A stretch of 64,000 bases of DNA from an uncultured Paludibacter sp. (GTDB lineage: Bacteria; Bacteroidota; Bacteroidia; Bacteroidales; Paludibacteraceae), in NCBI GenBank assembly GCA_937927845.1, contig CALFXE010000062.1:1-64000 (forward strand), read 5' to 3'. Both the position numbers and the translations under genes were made by a program. The notes beneath the pieces are model-generated. The model was not told where the DNA came from. It searched no databases and saw nothing but the letters and a program-made list of their open reading frames with translations. The stretch's first letter is position 1. The number at the start of each line of letters is the position of its first letter. This document shows, in pieces, positions 18,097 through 25,813 of this stretch.

Positions 18097-18103
18097 ATAA
18101 ATT

Positions 18104-18134
18104 AAAACCCCTGCATGTGGATGCAGGGGTTTTT
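18104..18134 (+). terminator. Terminator after integrase and exonuclease genes
   Basis: AAAACCCCTGCAT and ATGCAGGGGTTTTT form a stem of 13 bp with a GTGG loop and a T-run. The stem is bidirectional and also faces the end of the late minus-strand operon. From 18135 to 18266 I see no gene. Confidence 0.9.
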
Positions 18135-18266
18135 GGCTTCGTTGTCCAACATCTAATAATTGGTATCCACTTTGGGGGGTTCTTAATTTTCCGTCTAAAT
18201 TTTAGCGAGTTTATATTTGGCTATATTATATGACTTCCCATTTTCAAACCGGAACAAATGTAATAT

Positions 18267-18824
18267 TTATTTTTTCATATATCTTCTAACTTTGGTAAAA
18301 TTTATTGTTTTTGGCAATAAACGATAAATAATGTAAATTAAAGTGATAAGAATTATTATTAAATACAGTTTACCCATGAATATAAAAACCTTATCATACC
18401 ATTTAAAAGGTTTTTCAATATATGATATTTTTTCTTCTATAACCTGTTTAAATGATTCCGTTTTTGCATCTGAACTAAAAACTTCAGAATTTTCATTCTT
18501 TAGAAAAACATTGTCAGATGCAACATCTTTTAATAATGTTTTATTTGATTTATTTATTATTATTATTTTACTCTCCGGAAGCTTACCTGTTAATGTGTTA
18601 ATCTCTTTGGTAGTGTCATATTCAATGATCTGAATTGATGATATATTATCAACTGAAATAACTGATTCTTTCACTAAATTTTGAATTATCTCCAATACGT
18701 TATTATTTTCTTCCCGGATTGAAGCAGAAACAACATGTTGAGTATTTTCAACTGTAGATATTTTTTCTGCCGGCTTGCATGACAACAACAAAAATGAGAT
18801 AAATATAATTTGTATAACTTTCAT
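18267..18824 (-). CDS. Predicted u-spanin-like lysis lipoprotein
   Basis: The 185-residue product starts with a lipoprotein signal peptide ending in the lipobox LLSC (Cys16) and has a periplasmic region of about 130 residues. It ends with one membrane helix (about 152-170) followed by a basic tail (KVRRYMKK). An outer-membrane lipoprotein joined to an inner-membrane helix in one chain is the layout of unimolecular spanins, which fuse the two membranes at the end of lysis. It overlaps the holin-like gene by 4 bp and lies in the lysis end of the late operon. There is no sequence match to a known spanin that I can assert. Confidence 0.6.
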   Translation of the reverse strand: MKVIQIIFISFLLLSCKPAEKISTVENTQHVVSASIREENNNVLEIIQNLVKESVISVDNISSIQIIEYDTTKEINTLTGKLPESKIIIINKSNKTLLKDVASDNVFLKNENSEVFSSDAKTESFKQVIEEKISYIEKPFKWYDKVFIFMGKLYLIIILITLIYIIYRLLPKTINFTKVRRYMKK

Positions 18825-19126
18825 TTCTTTTGAAGTTTTAAAACGGTTTTACCATTTATACGAAGATCGCAGGGTTCACGATAACAGGCTTTTTCTTGCA
18901 GTTCCTTAATTACCTTACCTTGTTGCTCCAAGTTTTCCCAAAGGGATTTAAATTGCTTGTCTATAACATCATAATTAATGACATTAATATCAGCCGTTTC
19001 TTTCTTTTTGTTAAGCAGCTTATTTACAACCATAGTGGTTATACTGCCGGCAGTTGCACCTATACCGGAACCAACGGCAATAAGTGCCGGATCGGAAAAG
19101 AAATCATTTATAACCTGTAATATCAT
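18821..19126 (-). CDS. Holin-like small membrane protein
   Basis: A 101-residue protein with one membrane segment (about 14-35, rich in Gly, Ala and Ser). A basic stretch (NKLLNKKKE), a coiled-coil part (about 52-80) and a C-terminal Cys pair (CYREPCDLR) follow. Similar small proteins with a C-terminal Cys-x-Cys-type end are common beside lysins in Bacteroidota phages, where they are suspected holins. The location between the u-spanin-like gene and the other late genes supports a lysis role, but the function is inferred. Confidence 0.5.
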   Translation of the reverse strand: MILQVINDFFSDPALIAVGSGIGATAGSITTMVVNKLLNKKKETADINVINYDVIDKQFKSLWENLEQQGKVIKELQEKACYREPCDLRINGKTVLKLQKK

Positions 19127-19127
19127 A

Positions 19128-20537
19128 TTAATCTAAAATAGATGTTTCATCAATCCAAATAGTTTGAGCATTAACATTATCAACTCCACATTCCGCAATG
19201 AATTTTTCTTTTGTATCTATTCTATTAGGAAGATTAAGCAGATTAGTTAAATTAGCATTTTTAAAATTTGCTTCTTGAATGGTAAAAATACTGTGAAAAT
19301 TAGCTCCCTGAAGGTTTGCACCTCCAAAATCAGTTCCTTGACAGCTTGTACCTTCAAAATTAGCTCCCTGAAGGTTTGCATCTTCAAAATAAGCGTTATG
19401 AAAGTTTACATATTCAAAATTAGCATTTTCACAAATTGAAAATCTAAAATCAGTTCTTTGACAGTCTGCACTAGAAAATTTAGTATTCTTACAATTTGCA
19501 TTTGTAAACATAGCATCCTGAAGTTGTGTACTGTAAAGGTTAGTCTCCTGAAGGTCTGCAAACTGAAAATTAGCTCCCTGACAGTTTGCAGTTTCAAAAT
19601 TAGCTTTATGTAAATTTGCCTTTAAAAAATTAGCTCCCTGAAGATTTGTACTTTCAAACATAGTTCCTTGACAGTTTGCACCTGAAAAAAATGCTCCTTG
19701 AGCGGTAAAAGCATTTACAAGAATAGCATTCTGCAGGTTTGCATTAGAAAAATTAGTTTCTTGACAGTTTGCATTTGAAAACTCAGCATTTTGACAGTTT
19801 GCATTAGAAAAATTAGTTTCTTGACAGTTTGCATCCAGAAAGAAAGCGTTCTTACAATTTGCACCTTTAAAATCAGCTTCTTGACAGTTTGCACCCATAA
19901 AATCAGCATCTTGACAGTTTGCATTAGAAAAATTAGTTCCTTGACAGTTTACGAATTCCATTGCTAAGGATATAGTATATTTCTTAAAACAACAATTTTG
20001 TAATGATATATTAACTCCTATTTTACTATCATTCTCTTTTACTAAATAAAATTGCATTGTTTCTTTTACGGCAATGAATGGATATTCTTTATCCAATAAA
20101 TCATCATAAGTAATAGAATCAATCTCTACAAGAGTATCTACATTGATAATATTTGAAAACCTCTGAGATAGAGGGATAAGACTTATGTCAGCCGATAATC
20201 CTGAAAATGCAAACGAATCCCTTTCAAATGAAAAACCCAAAAACATTTTATCAATTGAATATGAGTTAGTTTCAAAATTTTCGTTATTATAGGCATCCAT
20301 TGCCCCCACAAAATTCAAATACACATGTTCAGGTACATGCACTAATTCTGTGTAGTTATCCCAGTTCATAGTTTTATTATGATTGTAGAAGTTGATTGTA
20401 ATTGGCTTCTCAAATGTGGGCTTTTTATCTTCAGAAAGTGCGTTAATAGCTTTAATTACATCTGATAGATATTGACCTGGACGCATGTCAATTATGCCTT
20501 GTTTATTAAGACTTAATTTGTTTTGTAGAATTAACAT
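19128..20537 (-). CDS. Pentapeptide-repeat protein, probable viral fibre or spike
   Basis: A 469-residue protein. The N-terminal part (about 1-180) is not repetitive and could attach to the particle. From about 180 to 430 it consists of tandem A(N/D)LxxAN-type pentapeptides arranged in pairs (NCQGANFxxA), which fold into a right-handed quadrilateral beta-helix. A short non-repeat end follows. In a lysogenic virus, a beta-helical rod in the late operon most likely serves as a receptor-binding fibre. A protective pentapeptide protein acting on gyrase is less likely because of the large separate N-terminal domain and the genomic position. Confidence 0.7.
   Translation of the reverse strand: MLILQNKLSLNKQGIIDMRPGQYLSDVIKAINALSEDKKPTFEKPITINFYNHNKTMNWDNYTELVHVPEHVYLNFVGAMDAYNNENFETNSYSIDKMFLGFSFERDSFAFSGLSADISLIPLSQRFSNIINVDTLVEIDSITYDDLLDKEYPFIAVKETMQFYLVKENDSKIGVNISLQNCCFKKYTISLAMEFVNCQGTNFSNANCQDADFMGANCQEADFKGANCKNAFFLDANCQETNFSNANCQNAEFSNANCQETNFSNANLQNAILVNAFTAQGAFFSGANCQGTMFESTNLQGANFLKANLHKANFETANCQGANFQFADLQETNLYSTQLQDAMFTNANCKNTKFSSADCQRTDFRFSICENANFEYVNFHNAYFEDANLQGANFEGTSCQGTDFGGANLQGANFHSIFTIQEANFKNANLTNLLNLPNRIDTKEKFIAECGVDNVNAQTIWIDETSILD
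19270..19965. repeat. 30 bp tandem DNA repeats inside the fibre gene
   Basis: About 23 units with a 30 bp period (core ttgacagtttgca... aaaattag) encode ten-residue double pentapeptides. Some units are nearly identical (for example around 19741-19830), which would allow recombination to add or remove turns of the rod. Confidence 0.8.
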
Positions 20538-20569
20538 GATTATATATTTTTAAAATTAAACATCAAATT

Positions 20570-20830
20570 TTATATCTTTTGAAAATAGTATTGTTCTATG
20601 AGTGCTTTGGGACTAACTCCTGTACCGGCAAATCGAATATAAACAGGTACGTCTATAACAACATCAGGATCGTTTTTCCAATGCCACATTAAATTTGCAG
20701 CTATTTGAATATTATCGTTGATTATAATGACATCATCGCCTGTATTGGTCACTTTTATTGTCGAGTAGCCGTCAACCTCTATTAATGAGTTTTCGGTTTT
20801 TACGCTTGTTCTAAATGTTGTTTTATACAT
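20570..20830 (-). CDS. Small beta-rich protein of unknown function
   Basis: An 86-residue product with alternating hydrophobic and polar residues (STIKVTNTGDDVIIINDNIQI), which suggests a small beta sandwich. Cys is absent and no membrane segment is visible. It lies between the fibre gene and the membrane tail of the lysin in the late operon, so a structural or assembly role such as a fibre cap, spike or chaperone is plausible. I do not recognise the family. Confidence 0.6.
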   Translation of the reverse strand: MYKTTFRTSVKTENSLIEVDGYSTIKVTNTGDDVIIINDNIQIAANLMWHWKNDPDVVIDVPVYIRFAGTGVSPKALIEQYYFQKI

Positions 20831-20831
20831 A

Positions 20832-20930
20832 TTATTTTCTTAAATGTTTTAATAAAAAATAAATACCTGCACTGATAAATAATAATACTCCGGAACCTAT
20901 TCCTACGGCTGCTACGGTTTTAAAATCAAT
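20832..20930 (-). other. Membrane-tail open frame reached by -1 slippage at A10
   Basis: Starting at a run of ten A on the minus strand (20939-20930), the -1 frame encodes 32 residues. They form one membrane helix (VAAVGIGSGVLLFISAGIYF) with a basic end (LLKHLRK), stopping one base before the ATG of the next gene. There is no start codon of its own. One extra A in the RNA, or a -1 ribosomal shift, joins it to the lysin. Many late proteins of this element end the same way. Confidence 0.55.
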
Positions 20931-21364
20931 TTTTTTTTTAATGTTGCCACTATATTCATGATTTTGGTTATGTACTCCGGATCTGTCGCATAACCACCTT
21001 TTTGAATTTCTGTAATATATTGCAATTCATTATCAACATATTGCAATGCCTTTTTAAACCAACTTTTTGATGTTATCAGCTTTGCGTAATCTTCAAAACT
21101 TTCTTCCGGTGTGTTGTATGCTCTGAATAATGCCTGTACGCTGGTATATTTACCGTTGATAAATTCTTTGGTCCATAACAGTTGTGTTTTGCCGGACCAT
21201 GTAGAACTAGCTTTAATTCCAAAATACATATTACCCGGTGCACTTTTACCCCAACCGGTTTCAAGTGCCGATTGTGCCATAGTAACATATGGATTAAGTC
21301 CATATTTACCGGCAACATTTAAAGCTGCCTGTTTGGTTGCCTGTATGAATTGTTCCTGTGTCAT
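20912..21364 (-). CDS. Phage-type glucosaminidase lysin
   Basis: Peptidoglycan hydrolase of the glucosaminidase (GH73, FlgJ-like) family, 150 residues. The catalytic Glu35 sits in QSALETGWGKS, followed by NMYFGIKA and the characteristic FRAYNTPEESFEDYAKLI. The annotated frame ends a few residues after an AAAAAAAAAA run. A -1 shift there would add a membrane anchor (see 20832-20930), giving a 177-residue membrane-bound form. Its start follows the preceding stop codon without a gap (TAAATG), so it is coupled to the upstream gene. Confidence 0.88.
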   Translation of the reverse strand: MTQEQFIQATKQAALNVAGKYGLNPYVTMAQSALETGWGKSAPGNMYFGIKASSTWSGKTQLLWTKEFINGKYTSVQALFRAYNTPEESFEDYAKLITSKSWFKKALQYVDNELQYITEIQKGGYATDPEYITKIMNIVATLKKKLILKP

Positions 21365-21721
21365 TTAGCGTATGAATTGTAATGCTGCAAAACCTGCTGT
21401 TAACCATTTAAGCCAGGATGATTCCTTTTTATAATCTGTATCCTGTAAATCAAAATCTACATCATTCTCACGAAACCAACCTACCGGCATACGATCGGTA
21501 TAAAGTAGTTCTGCTTCAATCCAGGTAACATCAGCTTTGTCAGTAAACATATTACCGGTAGCAAAACCAATTGTATTTTCAACATCTAAATCGCGTAAGA
21601 GCTTACGATCAAAAGAACGGATACAATAACCCCTATTCCACTGCGGATATGCCATAGCATTTGCCCATGTACATTTTATACCTAACTTCTGACCTTTGAG
21701 TTTTGAAATGAATTTTTTCAT
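21365..21721 (-). CDS. Late-operon protein with C-terminal hydrophobic segment
   Basis: A 118-residue product. The first 95 residues are soluble, rich in aromatic residues and Asp, with two Cys (GIKCTW, GYCIRSF). The end (SWLKWLTAGFAALQFIR) is a short hydrophobic helix with a terminal Arg. The family is not recognised. It lies directly before the lysin in a tightly packed operon. Its shape fits a small membrane-attached particle protein. Confidence 0.6.
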   Translation of the reverse strand: MKKFISKLKGQKLGIKCTWANAMAYPQWNRGYCIRSFDRKLLRDLDVENTIGFATGNMFTDKADVTWIEAELLYTDRMPVGWFRENDVDFDLQDTDYKKESSWLKWLTAGFAALQFIR

Positions 21722-21724
21722 ATC

Positions 21725-22669
21725 TTATTTTTTACGAGTTGATAAATATTTGTCAATAAAATAAAAACCTGCAAAACCGACAGCTAAATATTTAACCGTG
21801 TTAAGTGTTGTTTTTCCTGAAGCCTGATCTATAGCTTTATTTGCAAGTTTTTGATTTGCTTCATTTTCTTTCATCAATTCTTGATAAACATCAGGAGGTA
21901 ATAATTTTACTAACTTGGCTGTAAGATCTGCCGAATATGTGAAATCCGCTTTGCTTTCTGCATGCAGTGATTTAAACAGGGCATAAGCTGCTGCAAATGT
22001 TCCTGCCACCAAAACAACACTGATAATGATTGCAATTGTACCGGATATAACTATACCAATGCCGGGATTATTTAAAAAATCTATAAGATGTTTATTGTAT
22101 ACGGAAAAATCAGGAGATGATCCTTCCTCATATTTTTGTAGATATCCGGATTCTTTTAATTTTTGATCTCTTTGAGATAATCTGTATTGAAGATTATAAA
22201 GCGTTTGTCGACTTTTAATCGGTATAACTATACCTCTTTGTTTTGCATAATCGAGTATACGAGCGCAGAGAAGATTATTTTCAAGGATTTGCTGATTGTA
22301 AGATATAATTTCCTTAATCAGATTTTCAGCTTTTATAGCATCTGAATTACTGTCGGTTGGTGCAGTTAATGAAAATTCTTTTAAATCTTCAGAGAATATA
22401 TAACCCCATTGATTGGGTTCCAATGATGGTGATGATAAATTAAAGCCATACTTAACCTGTACGATCACTCTGTCTTCGGATATCGGATAGTATCTACCGG
22501 TCATTAAGAGCTTTGAGTTTTTGCTAACTGTAACTGATACAATTCTAAATTTTCCGTCTCTGGTTGGTTCGGGATAATTCATACCGATAACATCAGTATT
22601 ATGCAAAGCCCAAATAGCTCTGTTAATGTATTCTCCGGATAATGTATTTGGAAATTTATCTTCAAACAT
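21725..22669 (-). CDS. Late-operon membrane protein of unknown function
   Basis: A 314-residue product. The N-terminal part (about 1-100) is mixed alpha/beta, and a helical stretch follows (about 110-185). A strong membrane helix (about 205-230, GIVISGTIAIIISVVLVAGTF) is followed by a further soluble part. A C-terminal helix (VKYLAVGFAGFYFI) with a basic end (DKYLSTRKK) closes the protein. The C-terminal pattern is shared with the products at 26441, 27129 and 21365 and with the slippage tail of the lysin. No homologue is recognised. Confidence 0.65.
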   Translation of the reverse strand: MFEDKFPNTLSGEYINRAIWALHNTDVIGMNYPEPTRDGKFRIVSVTVSKNSKLLMTGRYYPISEDRVIVQVKYGFNLSSPSLEPNQWGYIFSEDLKEFSLTAPTDSNSDAIKAENLIKEIISYNQQILENNLLCARILDYAKQRGIVIPIKSRQTLYNLQYRLSQRDQKLKESGYLQKYEEGSSPDFSVYNKHLIDFLNNPGIGIVISGTIAIIISVVLVAGTFAAAYALFKSLHAESKADFTYSADLTAKLVKLLPPDVYQELMKENEANQKLANKAIDQASGKTTLNTVKYLAVGFAGFYFIDKYLSTRKK

Positions 22670-22674
22670 AATTA

Positions 22675-23418
22675 CTACTTTTTAATAAAACCTTTTGCCA
22701 TTGTATACATGTTATCCCCGCTTGCTGCTAAATCGGCAATAGCTTCTAAAAGACCTATATAATCAGGATCTGCATTAGCCCACTTGATAAGTGCCGTTTC
22801 AATTCTGTTTGCATCCTGTGTATTCTGCGTATCTATATCAGTTTCATCATCATTTTTTTCATAAACGTATTCCGGTTCTTCAACCGGTTCTGCCGATGCT
22901 ATGGATACTGCCGGCTGATCTGGTATTAATTTATTCACTAATGATGATGCTATCGTTCCTATATATGGTTCTAACTTTTGCATAATACGCGTACCTACTG
23001 TATCAACTTCTTTTAAAGATTTTTGAAGTTGTATATTTTGTTCTTTCAGATCCTTTAGTTCACGCTCTCGATTAGCTTTATCTAAAGCCTCTGTAATGCG
23101 TTTTTCTACCTCTTCAGGTGTGATGCCTATTGTACCCACAGTATGTTGAGAGGGTTGTAAGCTGCTTCCCTGATTGTTTTGAAATTCTTCCTGGAACATA
23201 CCACGTCCGGAACTTTTATTTGATTTTGCTTTAATTACAAAGCGATTACCAAGACTTAGGCGCATGGTATCTCTGAAACGCTGTTTGCGTGCTTCTAAAG
23301 CTTCATCATCTAAAGAATCAAACACTTTAGCATTATCATCTTTTGTAAGAGAAACTGTCCACCATTCAAGATTATTCAGTTCTAACCATTTAATTACATC
23401 TTCTACGTTTGCTAACAT
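22675..23418 (-). CDS. Coiled-coil late protein
   Basis: A 247-residue hydrophilic protein. The first 75 residues form a basic globular part (RKQRFRDTMRLSLGNRFVIKAK). A Gln/Ser-rich linker and a coiled coil (about 100-150, EEVEKRITEALDKANRERELKDL) follow. Next comes an acidic region (EEPEYVYEKNDDETD) and a helical C-terminus. No signal peptide or membrane segment is present. It starts 7 bp inside the upstream gene. A scaffold-like or internal particle role would fit a long coiled coil, but this is inference. Confidence 0.6.
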   Translation of the reverse strand: MLANVEDVIKWLELNNLEWWTVSLTKDDNAKVFDSLDDEALEARKQRFRDTMRLSLGNRFVIKAKSNKSSGRGMFQEEFQNNQGSSLQPSQHTVGTIGITPEEVEKRITEALDKANRERELKDLKEQNIQLQKSLKEVDTVGTRIMQKLEPYIGTIASSLVNKLIPDQPAVSIASAEPVEEPEYVYEKNDDETDIDTQNTQDANRIETALIKWANADPDYIGLLEAIADLAASGDNMYTMAKGFIKK

Positions 23419-24206
23419 TTTTTCAGAGTTTTAAAGTTGTTATTATCATCAATAATGCAGTTGAAGAATATTCCCTTACCATTATCATCACCAACATTAA
23501 GTATATATGATTTTTGAAAATCAAAAGATATATTTTGTAATCTTAATTTGAAATTCTGATTGGTCTGATAAAATAGATATAAAGGGATATTAGAAAAATA
23601 TTCATTAGAATTCCTAACTAAGGTAATGAATTTTGTTTTTAATTCTGAATCATCTATACTGGTTATACCTGATGGTAGAACCGTCGGTAATGCAACCAAT
23701 ATATTTTGATATTTTTTATTGATTAAATTTCTAAATTCAGAAAAATATGTTTTTGTTCCTGACAACTGAATGTTGAAACTTTCAATAATGGTTCTACAGT
23801 TTGAAGGGATTTGTTCCCAGTTTCCGGGTTCATCATACCAAAAGACTAAATAAAATGAAGTATCGCTAAGATTTGCAGGATTACCTGTTAAGTCTATATA
23901 CGATTTTTGAATATCAATAATTTTATTGATAAATAATCTGTTGCCTGATGCATTCAATTCATTAACAGGGAGCTGTGATATTTTTTCTTCCTGTGTGTTT
24001 GCCTCTCTTAAAGTCAGTAGTATACCTGATGTTAATTGTGAAACATCACTTCCTGATGGAGTTTTTTCCAAATCAGGATAAAAACAAAAATCTATATGCT
24101 TTATCCTTTTGTTTCTCAAATATAAAACATCAGGCAAAAAATATCTAAAAACGTTGTCTGTCAGTGGTATTTCAATACCAATTGCTCCTGATACTAATTT
24201 ATTCAT
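23412..24206 (-). CDS. Beta-rich structural candidate, paralogue A
   Basis: A 264-residue protein without membrane segments, rich in beta-type sequence. It shares layout and local similarity with the next upstream gene (24212-24949). Both have an early LRNK(R/K)I motif, a repeated (I/F)D(I/F)(Q/E/D)KSY element, a middle SGxKTxF stretch, and an FDFQKSY or IDFEKSQ element near the end. Two tandem related beta-rich proteins next to the capsid candidate suggest minor capsid, vertex or second coat subunits. No family is recognised. Confidence 0.62.
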   Translation of the reverse strand: MNKLVSGAIGIEIPLTDNVFRYFLPDVLYLRNKRIKHIDFCFYPDLEKTPSGSDVSQLTSGILLTLREANTQEEKISQLPVNELNASGNRLFINKIIDIQKSYIDLTGNPANLSDTSFYLVFWYDEPGNWEQIPSNCRTIIESFNIQLSGTKTYFSEFRNLINKKYQNILVALPTVLPSGITSIDDSELKTKFITLVRNSNEYFSNIPLYLFYQTNQNFKLRLQNISFDFQKSYILNVGDDNGKGIFFNCIIDDNNNFKTLKKC

Positions 24207-24211
24207 AATGA

Positions 24212-24949
24212 TTAATAATAAAAAGTGATTGAACGTGTAAAATTGGATACAGGAAAAGGTGTTTCATCTTTGATTTGAGATTTTTCAAAATCAATTTCAA
24301 CAGGATCCAAATAGAAATGTTTATGTGTGTTACGAACAAAAAAAGATTTTGCAACCAGGTCAAGAACTCTATCATCTTTACCTTTTATAAATAAGCCACC
24401 TCTGAAATTTGTATCTATTCGTTTTATTTCTTTATCTCTAAGAGTATGGTCAATAAATTTATCTAAAAATGATGATTTATCAGCATTATCAAAGAATATT
24501 GTTTTACTGCCTGATATTTCATCATTGAACTGCTTGAAATTTTGAGTTTGATATGATATAAATAATCTTATTTTAGCCTTTCTTGTTATTCCTGCTTTAC
24601 TCCGGTAGAATAAATATGACTTGTCAAAATCAACAAATTGATTTATATCCCATTGAATAAAACTTTGATAATCATTATCAAAACAAATGTTATTGGTTGA
24701 TAATTCTGTAACTATTTGTTTACCACATTGATCAAAGAGATTTAGGTAAAGCCCGATTGATTTAATCTCAGTGGGACTAAGATTAGGATTTGGTTTGGGT
24801 GGGAAATGTATAGGTCCTAAATAAGGCACCCCGGATACATAAATAGAAAGAATTTTCTTATTGCGAAGTTTATCCACAACAAATCTAATTTCGTTATCAT
24901 CGGGATTGAATGTCAATTCTAACATTTCAACATTCTGGAGTATTTGCAT
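24212..24949 (-). CDS. Beta-rich structural candidate, paralogue B
   Basis: A 245-residue partner of the 23412-24206 product, separated by 5 bp. Shared elements include KLRNKKI near residue 30, FVDFDKSYLFY near the middle, ISGSKTIFF, and VEIDFEKSQI near the C-terminus. It is preceded by the long hairpin at 24969-25019 that separates it from the capsid candidate. The sequence contains many short beta-strand-like stretches and no helix-rich or membrane parts. It is a likely virion component, on context only. Confidence 0.62.
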   Translation of the reverse strand: MQILQNVEMLELTFNPDDNEIRFVVDKLRNKKILSIYVSGVPYLGPIHFPPKPNPNLSPTEIKSIGLYLNLFDQCGKQIVTELSTNNICFDNDYQSFIQWDINQFVDFDKSYLFYRSKAGITRKAKIRLFISYQTQNFKQFNDEISGSKTIFFDNADKSSFLDKFIDHTLRDKEIKRIDTNFRGGLFIKGKDDRVLDLVAKSFFVRNTHKHFYLDPVEIDFEKSQIKDETPFPVSNFTRSITFYY

Positions 24950-24968
24950 AATAAATAATTTTTTAAAA

Positions 24969-25019
24969 CCTCACTCCCAAATTTTACAAGCTCTCTGAAA
25001 ACTTGTTTCAGGAGTGAGG
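24969..25019 (-). terminator. Hairpin behind the capsid candidate, leaky terminator or mRNA stabiliser
   Basis: CCTCACTCC (24969-24977) pairs with GGAGTGAGG (25011-25019), with an inner stem ACAAG/CTTGT. On the minus strand it is followed by TTTTAAAAAATT, a poor T-run. A hairpin of this kind after the most abundant gene would lower expression of the genes behind it or protect the 3' end of the message. Confidence 0.6.
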
Positions 25020-25065
25020 CGACCTTAAAAACACTAATTGACCTATTTAATAGTCGTCGTGGTTA

Positions 25066-25782
25066 TCAAATTGCTGAACGATACGGATTTGCTGAATCTC
25101 GTTTGTATTCCTCGTTTGTTGCTCCTTCATACAACCATCCTTCAATGAGCAATACTAAGAATGCTGTTGTTCCATCAGGACCGGCAATGTCAGTAGTGCT
25201 GCTTGCAGGAATATCAATTGTAATCTTGTGATCTTGTGTACCGGCAAATACAACCTCTTCAGGAAGTTCGTATAACAGATTATCCAAATTAAATTCAGGA
25301 ACTAAACCTGCTGATTGGAAATCACCGCTATCATCCAATATAACCACAGGTTGAGTTTGTGGAACATGCAGAAAGCCTGCAAGTGGAAAACGAGAATAGT
25401 TAACATTCTGACCGGTTTTCATTGTCAGTTCACCATTATACACCGCATAGGCATCTGTATTGGTTAAACCATTAATACCGGACGGAAGCGCATCAGATTG
25501 TAGAAGCGGATATGACAGAAGCGGTGCATGACCAACTTTTGTATCTGTTTCTATCATGAGTGCAACTCCAAAAGCGCGTGCAATAAATAAATCATTGCGT
25601 TGCAATATCTTTTCTGTAATTCTTTTGACAGCTTTTTTCAGATCAAAATTGTAAGAACTTTGACCTACTGCAAAAGGCATTTCAATACGTAATTGTGCGG
25701 TTTGAGGATTGATCCCTTTAGGACCGTAATATTTATTACCTCTATCAAACCTTTCTCTGTTAAAACGAATATCTTTAGACAT
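25066..25782 (-). CDS. Candidate major capsid protein
   Basis: A 238-residue soluble protein with a basic N-terminus (RFNRERFDRGNKYYGPKG), little Cys and many predicted beta strands, for example YNGELTMKTG, FPLAGFLHVP, DHKITIDIP and TAFLVLLIEGWLY. The composition and size would suit a compact jelly-roll coat protein. The call as capsid rests on three points: the place in the middle of the late operon, the lack of any other abundant-coat candidate, and the hairpin behind it, which is typical after highly expressed genes. I cannot match it to a named capsid family. Confidence 0.55.
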   Translation of the reverse strand: MSKDIRFNRERFDRGNKYYGPKGINPQTAQLRIEMPFAVGQSSYNFDLKKAVKRITEKILQRNDLFIARAFGVALMIETDTKVGHAPLLSYPLLQSDALPSGINGLTNTDAYAVYNGELTMKTGQNVNYSRFPLAGFLHVPQTQPVVILDDSGDFQSAGLVPEFNLDNLLYELPEEVVFAGTQDHKITIDIPASSTTDIAGPDGTTAFLVLLIEGWLYEGATNEEYKRDSANPYRSAI

Positions 25783-25813
25783 TTTATAAAAATTTTTTGT
25801 TAATAAATTGTTC

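Noticed and set aside
18135..18266. Possible insertion-sequence scar after the terminator
   Set aside because: Some G-rich words occur (near 18172-18180), but there is no matching end or target duplication.
19406..19924. Two short open frames inside the fibre gene in another frame
   Set aside because: They repeat the same Leu/Gln/Thr/Val pattern because of the 30 bp DNA repeats and lack their own start context.
19270..19965. CRISPR-like array with 30 bp period
   Set aside because: The repeats are continuous without unique spacers and translate on the minus strand into an uninterrupted pentapeptide-repeat protein.
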